A DNA stretch of 43,107 bases, from NCBI RefSeq assembly GCF_000367525.1, contig NZ_HF570956.1:3004074-3047180 (forward strand), written 5' to 3'. Shown piece after piece: positions 1 to 8,977 of the stretch. The stretch comes from Phycicoccus elongatus Lp2 (GTDB taxonomy: Bacteria > Actinomycetota > Actinomycetes > Actinomycetales > Dermatophilaceae). Below the pieces are notes generated by a model. The model was not told where the DNA came from and did no database searches. It saw only the letters and a list, made by a program, of their open reading frames with translations. The translations under genes were made by a program, and so were the position numbers. Positions within the stretch are counted from its first letter, which is position 1; each line of letters opens with the position of its first letter.

Positions 1-1697
1 AGCCTCGATCCACCGACGTCCTGGGTGGGGTGAGCTGATTTCGCTCTGGGCCGCGGCTCCGGCTTGAGGGCGTGGCTGTTGTCCTGACCTGGCTGTCAGG
101 GTGTTCCACGTCGGTTGTTCGGTCGGGCCGGGGCGGCTGGGTGGTCAGGGATTGACCGGTTCTGGTGGGCCGCAGTTCTGGGTGAACAGGCGGGTCCACG
201 CTTCCTGCCAGGGCCAGGCGGTCGGTAGGTGCAGGGTGACCCGTCGGGCCGAGGACGCCACCCGGGCGGGGACGGTGATCAGCTTGCGGCGGATGGTGGC
301 GGTGGTGGCTCTGGCGAGGTCGGCGCTGGCGATGGTGGCTGCGGTGCGGGTGAGGTTGAACGCGATGACGGCCAGCACGAGCCAGGCGGCGTTGGCGGTG
401 AATTTGCCTGAGGGCAGGTGCGCCAGGGCGGAGTTCTTGAGGTCGGCGTGGACCTGCTCGATGATCGCGTGTCCGCGGTGGGTCTTATCCGCGGCGACGG
501 TGTCCAGGTCGGTGGGGTCGGTGGTGGTGAAGAAGGCGTGGAAGCGCCAGGTGTCGAACAGGGTGCCCTGCCCGGTTGCGTTCTTCTTGTCAGCGTTGAC
601 GTCGGGGATGCGGCGCACCACCAGGCGCCCGGGAACCTGATCGGCCGCCTTCTTGGAGGAGAACGCGGTGAAGGGCACCTCGGCGACCTCAGCCCGCGAC
701 ACCCAGGTGCCGCTGGCCTCGTCGTAGATGGCGTCGGTGTACTCGATCGGGGTCCACGCGTGTTCGCTGATGGTGGTGATCGCGGCCTTGACCTTGGGGT
801 CCAGGCGTACGGTGACCGACACCTGCGCCCCGGCGCGGACCGCGGCACCGACGGTGGGCGCCCCGTAGAACGCCGAGTCCGCCCGCAGCAACGGCTTGCC
901 CTGACCGGGGTGCAGCGTGCGCACGGTCTTGAGCGCGTCGGCGACCAACCGTTTGGCTCCGCGCGGGGACCCGCACGAGCCTTTCCGTAGCCGCTGCGCC
1001 ACGACCACCGGTGCCGACCCAGTGGTGGTGACCGTGGCCAGCAACGCGTTCAGCCCGCGGACCCCGGAGTAGCCGAACCCGGCTCCCTGTTTGGCGTGGC
1101 CGTGCACCTGAATGATCGTGTCGTCGATATCGACCAACACCCGGCCACCGGTGCCGTCGCCGACGACCTGCGCGGCTCGCTCGCCTTGAGCTGCCAGGCG
1201 TGTGAGGAACCTCGAGGCGAGCGCGTCGAGCTGGCGGACGTGACCGAACGTGAACGAGCGCAGGAACGACCCCAACGTCGACGGCGCGTACGCCCGGGCG
1301 AAGACCCGGCCCATCCCACCGTGCCGCAGCAGCGCCATGTCGTCGATGCTGTCGGCGCCAGCGACCATCCCCGCGACCAGCGAGGCGACCTTCAACCCGG
1401 CGTTGGCGCCCTTGTCACCCGGCACGCTCAGATGCTCATCCGCAAGGCGTCGCAGCCCCGCCCGATCAGCCAGGGCCAAGACCGGAACCAACCCGGCGGC
1501 CGACACAAGATTCGGGTCGTCGAAGACCGCCGAGGTCGCTGGGAGGGTGTGAGAGAGTTTCACCTACGAGATGCCCCTTGCGTGTGTGACGAACTGAAGC
1601 GTGAAGAACTCCAATTCTGTTGCCACACAGGGGCATTCTCATGTCCCGACACGCCTCCTCAGCCCACTACCACCCTGCCCATCGGTGGATCGAGGCT
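1..1697 (-). mobile_element. IS1380-family insertion sequence
   Basis: A perfect 16-bp inverted repeat bounds the element: bases 1-16 (AGCCTCGATCCACCGA) and 1682-1697. The two ends stay partly alike further inward (GGGTGG about 20 bases in). The enclosed transposase and the length of about 1.7 kb both fit IS1380. The left end coincides with the window edge, so the left target duplication cannot be seen. Near the transposase start is an internal inverted repeat, ATGCCCC at 1571-1577 and GGGGCAT at 1630-1636, with GTGTG/CACAC just inside. It could hamper read-in transcription or translation. The element carries none of the CGGCATAC motifs that are frequent in the flanking chromosome. Confidence 0.9.
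145..1563 (-). CDS. IS1380-family DDE transposase
   Basis: The 472-residue product is full length for IS1380 transposases, which cut and paste the element through a DDE active site. Family features visible are the DIDDT segment (Asp at about 145-148) followed by HGHAKQGAGFGYSG, the LLRADSAFYG segment (Asp about 229), and the late HRGHAIIEQVHADLKN segment carrying the likely catalytic Glu. The start is GTG at 1563. The frame is intact, so the element may still be active. It reads towards the left end of the IS, away from the SDR gene at 1827. Confidence 0.93.
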   Translation of the reverse strand: MKLSHTLPATSAVFDDPNLVSAAGLVPVLALADRAGLRRLADEHLSVPGDKGANAGLKVASLVAGMVAGADSIDDMALLRHGGMGRVFARAYAPSTLGSFLRSFTFGHVRQLDALASRFLTRLAAQGERAAQVVGDGTGGRVLVDIDDTIIQVHGHAKQGAGFGYSGVRGLNALLATVTTTGSAPVVVAQRLRKGSCGSPRGAKRLVADALKTVRTLHPGQGKPLLRADSAFYGAPTVGAAVRAGAQVSVTVRLDPKVKAAITTISEHAWTPIEYTDAIYDEASGTWVSRAEVAEVPFTAFSSKKAADQVPGRLVVRRIPDVNADKKNATGQGTLFDTWRFHAFFTTTDPTDLDTVAADKTHRGHAIIEQVHADLKNSALAHLPSGKFTANAAWLVLAVIAFNLTRTAATIASADLARATTATIRRKLITVPARVASSARRVTLHLPTAWPWQEAWTRLFTQNCGPPEPVNP

Positions 1698-1807
1698 AAG
1701 GCCCGGTCCGGCACCGAGAAGCAATGTCTCGCCGTGTCCATCCGCGTCAATCGATTCTGGAAGACTGGGTCGCGCGGCAGCGGGGGTCGGCCCGAGGAAC
1801 GACCGCT

Positions 1808-1829
1808 CGCGGCATACGATGCCGCGGTG
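1808..1829 (+). promoter_or_regulatory. Palindromic leaderless promoter of SDR gene
   Basis: The -10 hexamer TACGAT (1815-1820) lies 6 bases before the GTG start at 1827, the spacing used repeatedly in this window for apparently leaderless genes. It sits in the middle of a palindrome with 8-bp arms, CGCGGCAT (1808-1815) and ATGCCGCG (1819-1826), separated by ACG and ending right at the start codon. One arm contains the recurrent CGGCATAC motif. The palindrome could be an operator. No good -35 is visible. Confidence 0.6.
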
Positions 1830-3398
1830 ACGAACGAGGGCGGTATGCAGGGGCGCCAGCGCCCCCATTCCCCACCCTCCGAGGAGGCCGGGATCGACAC
1901 GAGCGGGAGCGCCCTCGACAAGGCCGACCTCGAGACCACCTTGCGGGTCCTCGCCACCCTCCCCGACCTCGACCCCGACGACCCGGCCATCCAGGCGGTC
2001 AAGCGAGCCTCGAGCCGGATGTACAAGCACATCCGCAAGGCCCGTCGCCGCGACGCGCGCCGCCCCGACATCGAGCACGACGAGGCGATCATCGCCCTGA
2101 CGGCGACCGGTTCGCCGCTGCGGATCGACGACGAGACCAAGGGCATCCTGCTCACGGTCCCGCCCGTCGGCACCACCGTCGGGGAGTTGGTCACGCCTCG
2201 CGGCTGCTACATCTGCAAGGCGGACTACCGGGTGGTCGATGCCTTCTACCACTGGCTCTGCCCGGACTGCGCCGCAACCAGTCACGCCAAGCGCAACCAG
2301 CGCACCGACCTGACCGGCAAACGTGCCCTGCTCACCGGCGGCCGCGCCAAGATCGGGATGTACATCGCGCTCATGCTCCTGCGCGACGGTGCCCACCTGA
2401 CCATCACGACCCGCTTCCCGCGCGATGCCGTGCGCCGCTTCACCGCCCAGGAGGACAACGCGCAGTGGATCGACCGGCTGAAGATCGTCGGCATCGACCT
2501 GCGCGATCCCACCCAGGTCGTCGCGCTGGCCGACGAGGTCGCCGCCGCCGGCCCCCTCGACATCCTCATCAACAATGCCTGCCAGACGGTGCGGCGCAGC
2601 CCCGGCGCCTACACCCATCTCGTGGACGGCGAGAGCGCACCGCTGCCCCGCGGCATACCACTGCCTGAGCTGGTGACCTTCGACCACATCAGTGATGCCC
2701 ACCCCGCCAATCTCGTGGGAACTCTTGCGGCACACCGGGTTGCCCACCACGAGGGGGAGAGCGAGGCTGTTGCGGCCCGCGCCCTGGCCGAGCGGTCCGC
2801 GCAGGCACTCACCGACCGCGCGCTCGTGGCCGGGCATGCGTCCGCCCTGGCCCACCGGGAGGGCACCGCCATCGATGCCGGCGGGCTCCTCCCCGACGTC
2901 GCAAGAACCAACTCGTGGACCAAGCAGGTCGACGAGGTCGATCCCCTCGAACTCCTCGAGGTCCAGCTCTGCAACTCGACGGCACCCTTCCTGCTCGTGT
3001 CACGCCTGCGCGCCTCGATGCGAGCGGCGGTCGCGGCCGGAGCCCGGCGCGCCTATGTCGTCAACGTCAGTGCGATGGAAGGGCAGTTCTCGCGGCGCTA
3101 CAAGGGCTCCGGCCACCCCCACACGAACATGGCCAAGGCCGCCCTGAACATGCTCACGCGCACCAGCGCGGGGGAGATGTTCGAGACCGACCAGATCCTC
3201 ATGACCGCCGTCGACACCGGCTGGATCACTGACGAGCGCCCTCACCACGAGAAACTGCGGATCGCCGACGAGGGCTGGCGAGCGCCCCTCGACCTCGTCG
3301 ACGGCGCGGCGCGTGTCTACGACCCGATCGTCATGGGGGAAGCCGGCGTGGATCAGTTCGGGGTCTTCCTCAAGGACTATCGCCCGCACCCCTGGTGA
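1827..3398 (+). CDS. Zinc-ribbon SDR-family protein
   Basis: A 523-residue protein with three parts. Residues about 1-115 are polar, with no recognised domain. A four-cysteine zinc ribbon follows (CYIC, then CPDC). The rest is a Rossmann fold of the short-chain dehydrogenase type: TGGRAKIG in place of the usual nucleotide-binding TGxxxGIG, and LINNAC for the NNAG motif. The usual catalytic YxxxK is replaced by TNMAK in the segment [12 protein letters not shown], so a normal SDR hydride-transfer mechanism is uncertain; a Tyr lies about 11 residues before it in RRYKG. The GTG start at 1827 was chosen because a -10 hexamer lies 6 bases upstream; ATG 1845 is the alternative. The IS ends only 130 bases upstream and may have displaced an earlier promoter. 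The substrate is unknown. Confidence 0.8.
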   Translation: MTNEGGMQGRQRPHSPPSEEAGIDTSGSALDKADLETTLRVLATLPDLDPDDPAIQAVKRASSRMYKHIRKARRRDARRPDIEHDEAIIALTATGSPLRIDDETKGILLTVPPVGTTVGELVTPRGCYICKADYRVVDAFYHWLCPDCAATSHAKRNQRTDLTGKRALLTGGRAKIGMYIALMLLRDGAHLTITTRFPRDAVRRFTAQEDNAQWIDRLKIVGIDLRDPTQVVALADEVAAAGPLDILINNACQTVRRSPGAYTHLVDGESAPLPRGIPLPELVTFDHISDAHPANLVGTLAAHRVAHHEGESEAVAARALAERSAQALTDRALVAGHASALAHREGTAIDAGGLLPDVARTNSWTKQVDEVDPLELLEVQLCNSTAPFLLVSRLRASMRAAVAAGARRAYVVNVSAMEGQFSRRYKGSGHPHTNMAKAALNMLTRTSAGEMFETDQILMTAVDTGWITDERPHHEKLRIADEGWRAPLDLVDGAARVYDPIVMGEAGVDQFGVFLKDYRPHPW

Positions 3399-3705
3399 CC
3401 AGGAGCGCCTGACTCTGGCGCGACGGACCTCCCACCCGAACACGCCGCGACCGCGACGGTCAGGGCCGCGGCGATCACCAGCCACGGCCCCGCGGCCACC
3501 CAGGCGCACGCTCATCCACCCAGCGTCCTCCCGGCCGGAGGGATGGGCACGCCGATTCGGACCCCGCGCGCCGCTCTGGCAGAATGTCCCGACGTACACC
3601 TTTCGGCGCGACCCCGCGCCGGATGCCTACCCCGGGCATCGGTACCCCGCGCGTGAGTCTCCGCCGGTCTGGCCGTGCCCACAACACGAGATGGAGCGAC
3701 CCCCA
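3399..3705. other. Intergenic region before rpsP
   Basis: These 307 bases hold no gene I can support. The second half contains the probable rpsP promoter and leader. The first half contains a 40-codon minus-strand frame (3377-3499) with a lipoprotein-like start, which I judged too weak to call. Confidence 0.6.
3556..3585 (+). promoter_or_regulatory. Probable rpsP promoter
   Basis: The sequence CTCTGGCAGAAT ends at 3585, giving a -10 of CAGAAT (3580-3585). A weak -35-like TTCGGA lies at 3556-3561, 18 bases upstream. A similar CTCTGGCA core occurs ahead of rplS (about 7773-7780), which suggests a shared ribosomal-protein promoter class. The leader to the GTG start would be about 115 bases. Confidence 0.45.
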
Positions 3706-4224
3706 GTGGCCGTCAAGATTCGCCTCAAGCGGATGGGCAAGATCCGCGCCCCCTTCTACCGCGTCGTCGTCATGGACTCGCGCACCAAGCGCGATGGCCG
3801 GGCCATCGAGGAGATCGGGAAGTACCACCCCACCGAGGAGCCCTCGCTCATCGACATCGACCTGGACCGCGCCAACTACTGGCTGTCCAACGGTGCCCAG
3901 CCGACCGAGGCCGTCGCCGCCCTGCTGAAGAAGTACGAGGAGGGCACGGTCCGCGTCAAGGAGCCGAAGCCGTCCAAGAAGGACCTCTACGAGGCAGCCG
4001 TCGCCGCCGCGGGCAAGTCCGCTGACGACGCCTCCGGCGCGACCACCCCGCGCAAGAAGGCCGCCCCCAAGAAGGAGGAGGCCGTCGCCGAGGCTCCGGC
4101 CGAGGCCAGCGCTGAGGCTCCGGCCGACGCCGAGGTCGCCCCGGCCGCCGACACCGACAGCAGTGGCGCCGCGAGCGAGAGCGTGAGCTCCGACGCGGAC
4201 GACGCCGCCAAGGACGAGGCCTGA
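3706..4224 (+). CDS. rpsP: 30S ribosomal protein S16
   Basis: S16 is a structural protein of the small ribosomal subunit. The start [12 protein letters not shown] and the following [16 protein letters not shown] and IEEIGKYHP segments are typical. The S16 core ends near residue 85. The remaining residues to 172 form an Ala/Glu/Lys-rich, probably disordered tail, as in many actinobacteria and absent from the E. coli protein. The GTG start at 3706 is fixed by the conserved N-terminus. The gene heads the rpsP-khpA unit; khpA begins three bases after its stop. No CGGCATAC motif occurs inside. Confidence 0.97.
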   Translation: MAVKIRLKRMGKIRAPFYRVVVMDSRTKRDGRAIEEIGKYHPTEEPSLIDIDLDRANYWLSNGAQPTEAVAALLKKYEEGTVRVKEPKPSKKDLYEAAVAAAGKSADDASGATTPRKKAAPKKEEAVAEAPAEASAEAPADAEVAPAADTDSSGAASESVSSDADDAAKDEA

Positions 4225-4227
4225 TCC

Positions 4228-4470
4228 ATGCTCGAGGAGGCCTTGGAGCACCTCGTCACCGGCATCGTCGACCACAAGGACGACGTCGCCGTGCGACGCA
4301 AGGAGCTGCGCCGCGGTGAGGTCCTCGAGGTGCGTGTGCACCCCGACGACCTCGGGCGCGTCATCGGTCGCAGCGGGCGCACCGCAAGTGCGCTGCGCAC
4401 GGTCATGACCGCACTGGCCGGCGGCACGCAGGTCCGGATCGACATCGTCGACACCGATCGGGTCCGCTGA
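4228..4470 (+). CDS. khpA: KH-domain RNA-binding protein KhpA
   Basis: An 80-residue single KH-domain protein of the KhpA (YlqC) family, which binds RNA and partners KhpB in Gram-positive bacteria. The RNA-gripping loop appears as VIGRSGRTASALR (GRSG as the GxxG loop). Length and position directly behind rpsP are as in most actinobacteria and firmicutes. Translation is probably coupled to rpsP. A strong hairpin follows (4488-4531). Confidence 0.93.
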   Translation: MLEEALEHLVTGIVDHKDDVAVRRKELRRGEVLEVRVHPDDLGRVIGRSGRTASALRTVMTALAGGTQVRIDIVDTDRVR

Positions 4471-4487
4471 GACCCGAGCACCACGTC

Positions 4488-4531
4488 AGGCGGGGTATGC
4501 CGCGGAGTCACTCCCGCGGCATACCCCGCCT
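4488..4531 (+). terminator. 18-bp hairpin after khpA
   Basis: A perfect 18-bp stem (4488-4505 with 4514-4531) closes an 8-base loop. Both arms contain the recurrent GGTATGCCGCGG / CCGCGGCATACC motif. There is no T-run, so it would be a U-less actinobacterial type terminator or a transcript-stabilising hairpin. It separates rpsP-khpA from the methyltransferase-rimM-trmD unit. Confidence 0.75.
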
Positions 4532-4555
4532 CGTCGTTGAGGAAGGATTGACCCC

Positions 4556-5167
4556 ATGACCCGCGAACCCAGCCTGTGGGACCTCCAGCGTGCCGAGAAC
4601 CCAGGTCACAGCAAGTGGTACATCGAGCGCTTCCGTGCCCTCGAGGAGGCCGGTCAGGACCTGGTGGGGGAGGCGCGCCTCATCGACGCGATGGCGCCGC
4701 GCGAGGGGCGCATCCTGGACGCAGGGTGTGGCTTCGGGCGCCATGCGGCGTGGCTCCATGCCCAGGGGCACGCCGTCGTCGGGGTCGACGGTGACGACGA
4801 ACTGATCGCCGACGCCCGAGCCCTCCGGCCGGGGGCGACCTGGCTGGTCCAGGACCTCAGTGAACTCGACCTCCCGTCGGTCGGAGTCACCGAGCCCTTC
4901 GACGTCATCCTCTGCGCCGGCAACGTCGTCACCTTCGTCGCGCCCAGCACTCGGATCGAGGTGCTGCGCCGGATGGGGCTCCATCTGGCCGCACGAGGGC
5001 GGCTGGTCGTCGGCTTCGGCCTGGACCGTGACTACCCGCTGGCCGACTTCCTCGCCGACGCCGCCGTCGCGGGCCTGGCCGTGCACAGCCTGCACTCCAC
5101 CTGGGAACTCCACCCGTCCACCGACGACGACGACTTCGTCGTCGCGATCCTGGGGAGGGCCGCATGA
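4556..5167 (+). CDS. Class I SAM-dependent methyltransferase
   Basis: A 203-residue Rossmann-fold methyltransferase. Motif I for S-adenosylmethionine binding is ILDAGCGFGRHA (about residues 56-67), and the acidic end of strand 2 is VVGVDGDDELI. The FDVILCAGNVVTFV segment is motif IV. The substrate cannot be told from sequence. A good ribosome binding site (GAGGAAGG) precedes the ATG. The stop overlaps the rimM start by four bases (ATGA), so the two are translated together, and a role in ribosome or tRNA biology is possible but unproven. Confidence 0.88.
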   Translation: MTREPSLWDLQRAENPGHSKWYIERFRALEEAGQDLVGEARLIDAMAPREGRILDAGCGFGRHAAWLHAQGHAVVGVDGDDELIADARALRPGATWLVQDLSELDLPSVGVTEPFDVILCAGNVVTFVAPSTRIEVLRRMGLHLAARGRLVVGFGLDRDYPLADFLADAAVAGLAVHSLHSTWELHPSTDDDDFVVAILGRAA

Positions 5168-5697
5168 GCGATCGAGTCCTGGCCCGCATCGGCAAGCCGC
5201 ACGGCATCCGTGGCGAGGTCACCGTGCAGGCCCACACCGATGACCCGGCCGCCCGCTTCGTGCCGGGCGCGACCTTCGCGACCGAGGCTCCTCCCGGCAG
5301 CGGCGTTCCGCGGGTGCTCACGATCTCGGCCGCCCGTCTGCACCGGGACACCTGGTTGCTCGCCTTCGAGGAGGTGCCTGATCGGACCGGGGCCGAGGGG
5401 TTGCGCGGTACGCGCCTGGTGCTCGACGACGACGCCGCTGCGGACGAGTTGGACGACGAGGAGGGCTGGTACGAGGACGACCTCGTCGGCCTCGCGGCAT
5501 ACACCGTCGTCGGGGAACGGATCGGTGAGGTGAGCGGCCTGACCATCGGGACTGCCCAGGACCTGCTCCACATCCGACTCACCGACGGCCGCGAGGCGCT
5601 GATCCCCTTCGTCGAGGCTCTTGTGCCGACGGTGGATCTCGACGCCGGTCGCGTCGTCGTCGATCCTCCGCACGGCTTGCTCGACCTCGCGGAGTGA
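5164..5697 (+). CDS. rimM: 16S rRNA processing protein RimM
   Basis: RimM binds S19 and assists maturation of the 30S head. The N-terminal RimM domain is recognised by [15 protein letters not shown] near residue 5. The C-terminal PRC barrel is seen in [13 protein letters not shown] and [17 protein letters not shown]. The 177-residue length is typical. It is preceded by GGGGAGG and overlaps the methyltransferase stop by four bases; trmD starts four bases after its stop. The LAAY stretch is encoded with a GCATAC pair that forms one of the CGGCATAC motifs. Confidence 0.96.
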   Translation: MSDRVLARIGKPHGIRGEVTVQAHTDDPAARFVPGATFATEAPPGSGVPRVLTISAARLHRDTWLLAFEEVPDRTGAEGLRGTRLVLDDDAAADELDDEEGWYEDDLVGLAAYTVVGERIGEVSGLTIGTAQDLLHIRLTDGREALIPFVEALVPTVDLDAGRVVVDPPHGLLDLAE

Positions 5698-5701
5698 GGC
5701 C

Positions 5702-6964
5702 GTGAGCATCCGCCTCGACGTCGTCACGATCTTCCCCGACTACCTCGCGCCGCTCGACCTCTCTCTCATCGGCAAGGCCCGACGCGAGGGGCTGGTCGAC
5801 CTGCACGTCCACGATCTGCGGGACTTCACCCACGACCGGCACCGCACCGTCGACGACACCCCCTTCGGCGGGGGTGCGGGGATGGTCATGAAACCCCAGC
5901 CGTGGGCCGAAGCGCTCGACCACGTCCTGGCCCAACCCCTTGTGTCCGGCAATGTGGTTGATATGGCGTCCACTCGCCGGACGCAAGAGGGTGTGGGGCA
6001 CGCCGTGCCGCGCCTCATCGTGCCCGGTCCCGGTGGGGTGCCCTTCAGTCAGGCACTGGCCCACGAGTTGGCGGCGGAGGCGTGGTTGGCCTTCGCCTGC
6101 GGGCGCTACGAAGGGCTCGACGAGCGCGTCTACGAGCACGCGGCCGAGCGTATGCCGGTGACGGTGGTCTCGCTCGGCGACTACGTCCTCAACGGCGGTG
6201 AGGTCGCCGTCCTGGCGATGGTCGAGGCAATCGTCCGACTCGTCCCGGGTGTGGTCGGCAATGCCGAGTCGCTCGTCGAGGAGTCGCACGAGGACGGCCT
6301 GCTCGAGTATCCCGTCTACACCAAACCAGCCGTCTGGGACGACCGCGGCACCGAGCGTCCCGTGCCGCCGATCCTGTTGTCCGGCAACCATTGCGCGATC
6401 GCGCAGTGGCGACACCAACAGCGGCTGGAGCGCACCGCCGCCCGCCGACCCGACCTGCTCCACCCCTCGGCCACGGGCGGCGCCTTGGCCGCCCTGGACG
6501 GCCGCGTGGCCACCGCTGCCGATGCCCCCGAACTGCTCACCCTCCAACGCGCCTGTTGGGTCGACCAGGGTCGCGCCAACGACACCTGGGACATCCCGCC
6601 ACTCGTCGAAACCCTCGATGACGTGCGCGCCGGGCTCACGGCATACACGACCTGGGTGTGGCACAGCGGCGGGCGATTGGTCGCCAGCGGTCGGGGTCGA
6701 CGCGCTCCTGACGACCCGACGACCTGGGAGGTCGCGCGGCTCATGGTGGCTCCTGACCTGCAGGGCACAGGCCTGGGGCGAGCGATCATGGAGTTCGTCG
6801 AGACCCGGGCCCCTGCCGACGTGACGACCTTTTGGCTCAACACCGGACACCGCAGTGAGCGGCTGATCCGGATGTACAAGAAGGCCGGCTACCGGCTGTC
6901 TGCGGCACCCGCCCGACATCAGGGCACGGTGGAACTCACCAAGAAGCGGCGCCGGACGAGCTAG
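5702..6964 (+). CDS. trmD: tRNA m1G37 methyltransferase TrmD with C-terminal GNAT domain
   Basis: TrmD methylates G37 of tRNA at N1 and prevents frameshifting. Residues about 1-245 are a complete SPOUT methyltransferase: [44 protein letters not shown] (cofactor trefoil knot) and [13 protein letters not shown]. Unusually, the frame continues with about 165 residues of a GNAT acetyltransferase fold, with [20 protein letters not shown] as the acetyl-CoA loop and a final [19 protein letters not shown]. Total length is 420 residues against about 230-260 for TrmD alone. The GTG start at 5702 gives the conserved [10 protein letters not shown]. The stop overlaps that of the opposing FetB-like gene. 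The acetylation target is unknown. Confidence 0.93.
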   Translation: MSIRLDVVTIFPDYLAPLDLSLIGKARREGLVDLHVHDLRDFTHDRHRTVDDTPFGGGAGMVMKPQPWAEALDHVLAQPLVSGNVVDMASTRRTQEGVGHAVPRLIVPGPGGVPFSQALAHELAAEAWLAFACGRYEGLDERVYEHAAERMPVTVVSLGDYVLNGGEVAVLAMVEAIVRLVPGVVGNAESLVEESHEDGLLEYPVYTKPAVWDDRGTERPVPPILLSGNHCAIAQWRHQQRLERTAARRPDLLHPSATGGALAALDGRVATAADAPELLTLQRACWVDQGRANDTWDIPPLVETLDDVRAGLTAYTTWVWHSGGRLVASGRGRRAPDDPTTWEVARLMVAPDLQGTGLGRAIMEFVETRAPADVTTFWLNTGHRSERLIRMYKKAGYRLSAAPARHQGTVELTKKRRRTS

Positions 6965-7719
6965 GGCCGCAGCGTTGCCTGCAGGTCCGCCGGCAGCAGC
7001 CGCGCCCGCATCACCAGGTGCTCGGCGACGACCGCCGTCACCGTCTGGGCGGCCATGATCCCGAGCAGCACGAGCACCTGGGCGGCCGCCGCCTGGGCCG
7101 GTGTCCCGCCCCCAAGGAGCACGCCGATGAAGGCACCGGGAAGGGTCACCACGCCCGCGGTGCGGACCTGGTCGAGCCCCGGGATCAGCGCCTCGGGCAC
7201 CCGACGGTGGATGATCTCGGCGATTGCCTGCGCACGCGTCATGCCCAGAGACAGTGCTGCTTCGTACTGACCGTGCTCCTCCCGTAGAGCCGCGAAGGTC
7301 CGCCGACAGGTGAGGGTGTGTCCGTTCATCGTGTTCCCGGCGAGGATCCCCACGACCGGGATGAGGGCGATCCCCGTCGGTGGCACGGTGCGGGTGAGCA
7401 GGATGATCGCGACGACAGGCACGAGCCCCGCGAGCATCGCCAGCGTCGCCCAAGGCCACGCACTGCGGGCCTCGATCCGCCGGACGGTCGTCGCGACGGC
7501 GATCGTGAACATCAGGCACAACAACATGATCGACAACCACAGGGAGCGCACCACGCTGGTGATGACGAGGGCGGCCACGCCGAGTTGGAGGACCGCCCGA
7601 CCGGCGGCCACCGCGGTGCCCGGCGCATTCGGGAGTCTCCCCACGGCATACGTGGTCAGGGTGAGGGCCAACAGCAGGAGGCAGGCGATCGCGACGGGCC
7701 AGCCAGGATTGATCGCCAC
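6961..7719 (-). CDS. FetB/UPF0014-family membrane permease
   Basis: A 252-residue polytopic membrane protein of the UPF0014 (YbbM/FetB) family, whose E. coli member is the permease of an iron exporter with the ATPase FetA. Family signatures seen are [42 protein letters not shown] and [18 protein letters not shown]. The GTG start at 7719 was chosen because TACGGT lies 6 bases upstream and the resulting length matches the family; longer starts would add an implausible polar leader. No ATPase gene is next to it. It lies against the flow of the trmD-rplS block, sharing four bases of stop-codon sequence with trmD. Confidence 0.85.
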   Translation of the reverse strand: MAINPGWPVAIACLLLLALTLTTYAVGRLPNAPGTAVAAGRAVLQLGVAALVITSVVRSLWLSIMLLCLMFTIAVATTVRRIEARSAWPWATLAMLAGLVPVVAIILLTRTVPPTGIALIPVVGILAGNTMNGHTLTCRRTFAALREEHGQYEAALSLGMTRAQAIAEIIHRRVPEALIPGLDQVRTAGVVTLPGAFIGVLLGGGTPAQAAAAQVLVLLGIMAAQTVTAVVAEHLVMRARLLPADLQATLRP

Positions 7720-7725
7720 CGGCCC

Positions 7726-7731
7726 ACCGTA
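7726..7731 (-). promoter_or_regulatory. Leaderless -10 of FetB-like gene
   Basis: TACGGT on the minus strand, 6 bases before the GTG start at 7719. It overlaps a CGGCATAC motif (7728-7735 region). Confidence 0.6.
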
Positions 7732-7922
7732 TGCCGCGGGGTCGATTTCGTGGGGACGGCCCCCCTCTGGCACCATTGATCCTTGCGTCCATCGCCGTTC
7801 ACACGGCCCCTGCCACAGGGGGAGCGCGGTCACCCGCACGCGGCCCGGCGACACGCACCATCAGACAAGAGCACCACCGATCCGTCGATGACCTGTGGCA
7901 CCGGCGAAGAAAGCGAAGCACC

Positions 7923-8282
7923 ATGCAGCGTTTCGACGAACTCGACAAGGCGTCGATGAAGGCCGACGTCCCCGCGTTCCGCGCCGGTGACACGGTCAAG
8001 GTCCACGTCAAGGTCGTGGAAGGCACGCGCTCCCGTATCCAGGTCTTCCAGGGTGTCGTCATCCGTCGCCACGGCGCCGGTGTGACCGAGACCTTCACGG
8101 TCCGCAAGGTCTCCTTCGGTGTCGGCGTCGAGCGGACCTTCCCGCTCCACACCCCGATCATCGACCAGATCGAGGTCGTCACCCGCGGTGACGTCCGTCG
8201 CGCCAAGCTCTACTACCTGCGCGACCTGCGCGGCAAGGCCGCCAAGATCAAGGAGAAGCGCGACACGCCGGCGGCCCGCTGA
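7923..8282 (+). CDS. rplS: 50S ribosomal protein L19
   Basis: L19 sits at the interface of the ribosomal subunits. Recognised by [53 protein letters not shown] and the C-terminal [18 protein letters not shown]. The 119-residue length is normal. The ATG at 7923 begins at the conserved [11 protein letters not shown]. About 200 bases of divergent promoter region lie upstream, with a CTCTGGCA core near 7773-7780 like that ahead of rpsP. The signal peptidase genes follow after 38 bases. Confidence 0.97.
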   Translation: MQRFDELDKASMKADVPAFRAGDTVKVHVKVVEGTRSRIQVFQGVVIRRHGAGVTETFTVRKVSFGVGVERTFPLHTPIIDQIEVVTRGDVRRAKLYYLRDLRGKAAKIKEKRDTPAAR

Positions 8283-8320
8283 GCGCCCTCCAGCCCTCGA
8301 GCCGGTCACGACCTGAGCGC

Positions 8321-8977
8321 ATGACCGAGCCTTCGACTCTCGACCCGGCCGACACGACTGTGTCGGCCGGGTCGCGTGCGTTACGCACCGTCGTCGCTGT
8401 CGCGATGGCACTCGCGCTCGGCGTGAGCGTCAAGGGTCTGGTCCTGGAGACCTGGTTCGTGCCCAATGACGCGATGGCGCCGACCCTTGACCCCGGACAG
8501 CGAGCCCTGGTGCTCAAGGTCGGCGAGATCGACCGCGGCGATGTCGTCGTCGCGGACGTCAGTGACGCCTTCGAGGGCCCGAGCCGGGCCACGCATCGAG
8601 ATGACGGGCTCATCGGCCGGATCCTGCACGCGGCGGCCGACGCCCTCGGCGTGCGCAGCGGTGCACGGTCGGTGGCCGGGGTCGTCGTCGGTCTCGGCGG
8701 TGACCACGTCGAGTGTTGTTCCGACGGGTCGGTCACCGTCAACGGTGCTCCGGTCGCGCCCGCGCCTGCCGATGCCCCGACGGTCGCCCTGGTGGTGCCG
8801 AGCGGGCACGTCTGGGTGCTGTCGACCGGGCCGCTGCGGGGCTGGGACTCGCTGTCGCGGACGAACGAGTCGGGCCGTGGCCTCATCGGGGAGGATGACA
8901 TCGTGGGGCGGGTCATCGCCACGGTGTGGCCACCCAGGATGATCAGGGCGAGCCATGGGACGGAGGAGGATCGGTGA
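8321..8977 (+). CDS. Signal peptidase I-like protein lacking the catalytic dyad
   Basis: A 218-residue membrane-anchored protein with the signal peptidase I (S26) fold. A single N-terminal membrane segment covers about residues 20-42. Box B reads VPNDAMAPTL instead of PSGSM-type, so the nucleophilic Ser is Ala51. Box D reads GVVVGLGGDHV, so the general-base Lys is Gly120. Box E, normally GDNRxxSxDSR, is degenerate (TGPLRGWDSLSR). The CC after box D and the VTVNG segment are shared with the intact paralogue next door. It is therefore probably a non-cleaving pseudoenzyme, comparable to SpsA beside SpsB in Staphylococcus. Its stop overlaps the start of active lepB by four bases, and the open frame shows it is maintained. 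Confidence 0.85.
   Translation: MTEPSTLDPADTTVSAGSRALRTVVAVAMALALGVSVKGLVLETWFVPNDAMAPTLDPGQRALVLKVGEIDRGDVVVADVSDAFEGPSRATHRDDGLIGRILHAAADALGVRSGARSVAGVVVGLGGDHVECCSDGSVTVNGAPVAPAPADAPTVALVVPSGHVWVLSTGPLRGWDSLSRTNESGRGLIGEDDIVGRVIATVWPPRMIRASHGTEEDR

Noticed and set aside
3377-3499. A 40-codon minus-strand frame starting with GTG that has a lipoprotein-like signal and a VAAC lipobox
   Set aside because: It is very short, overlaps the SDR stop, lacks a ribosome binding site or the 6-base promoter spacing, and high-GC DNA often yields such Ala/Val-rich frames.
5579-7792. A 737-codon minus-strand open frame
   Set aside because: It lies opposite rimM, trmD and in another frame of the FetB gene; its Arg/Gly/Pro-rich translation is a high-GC shadow.
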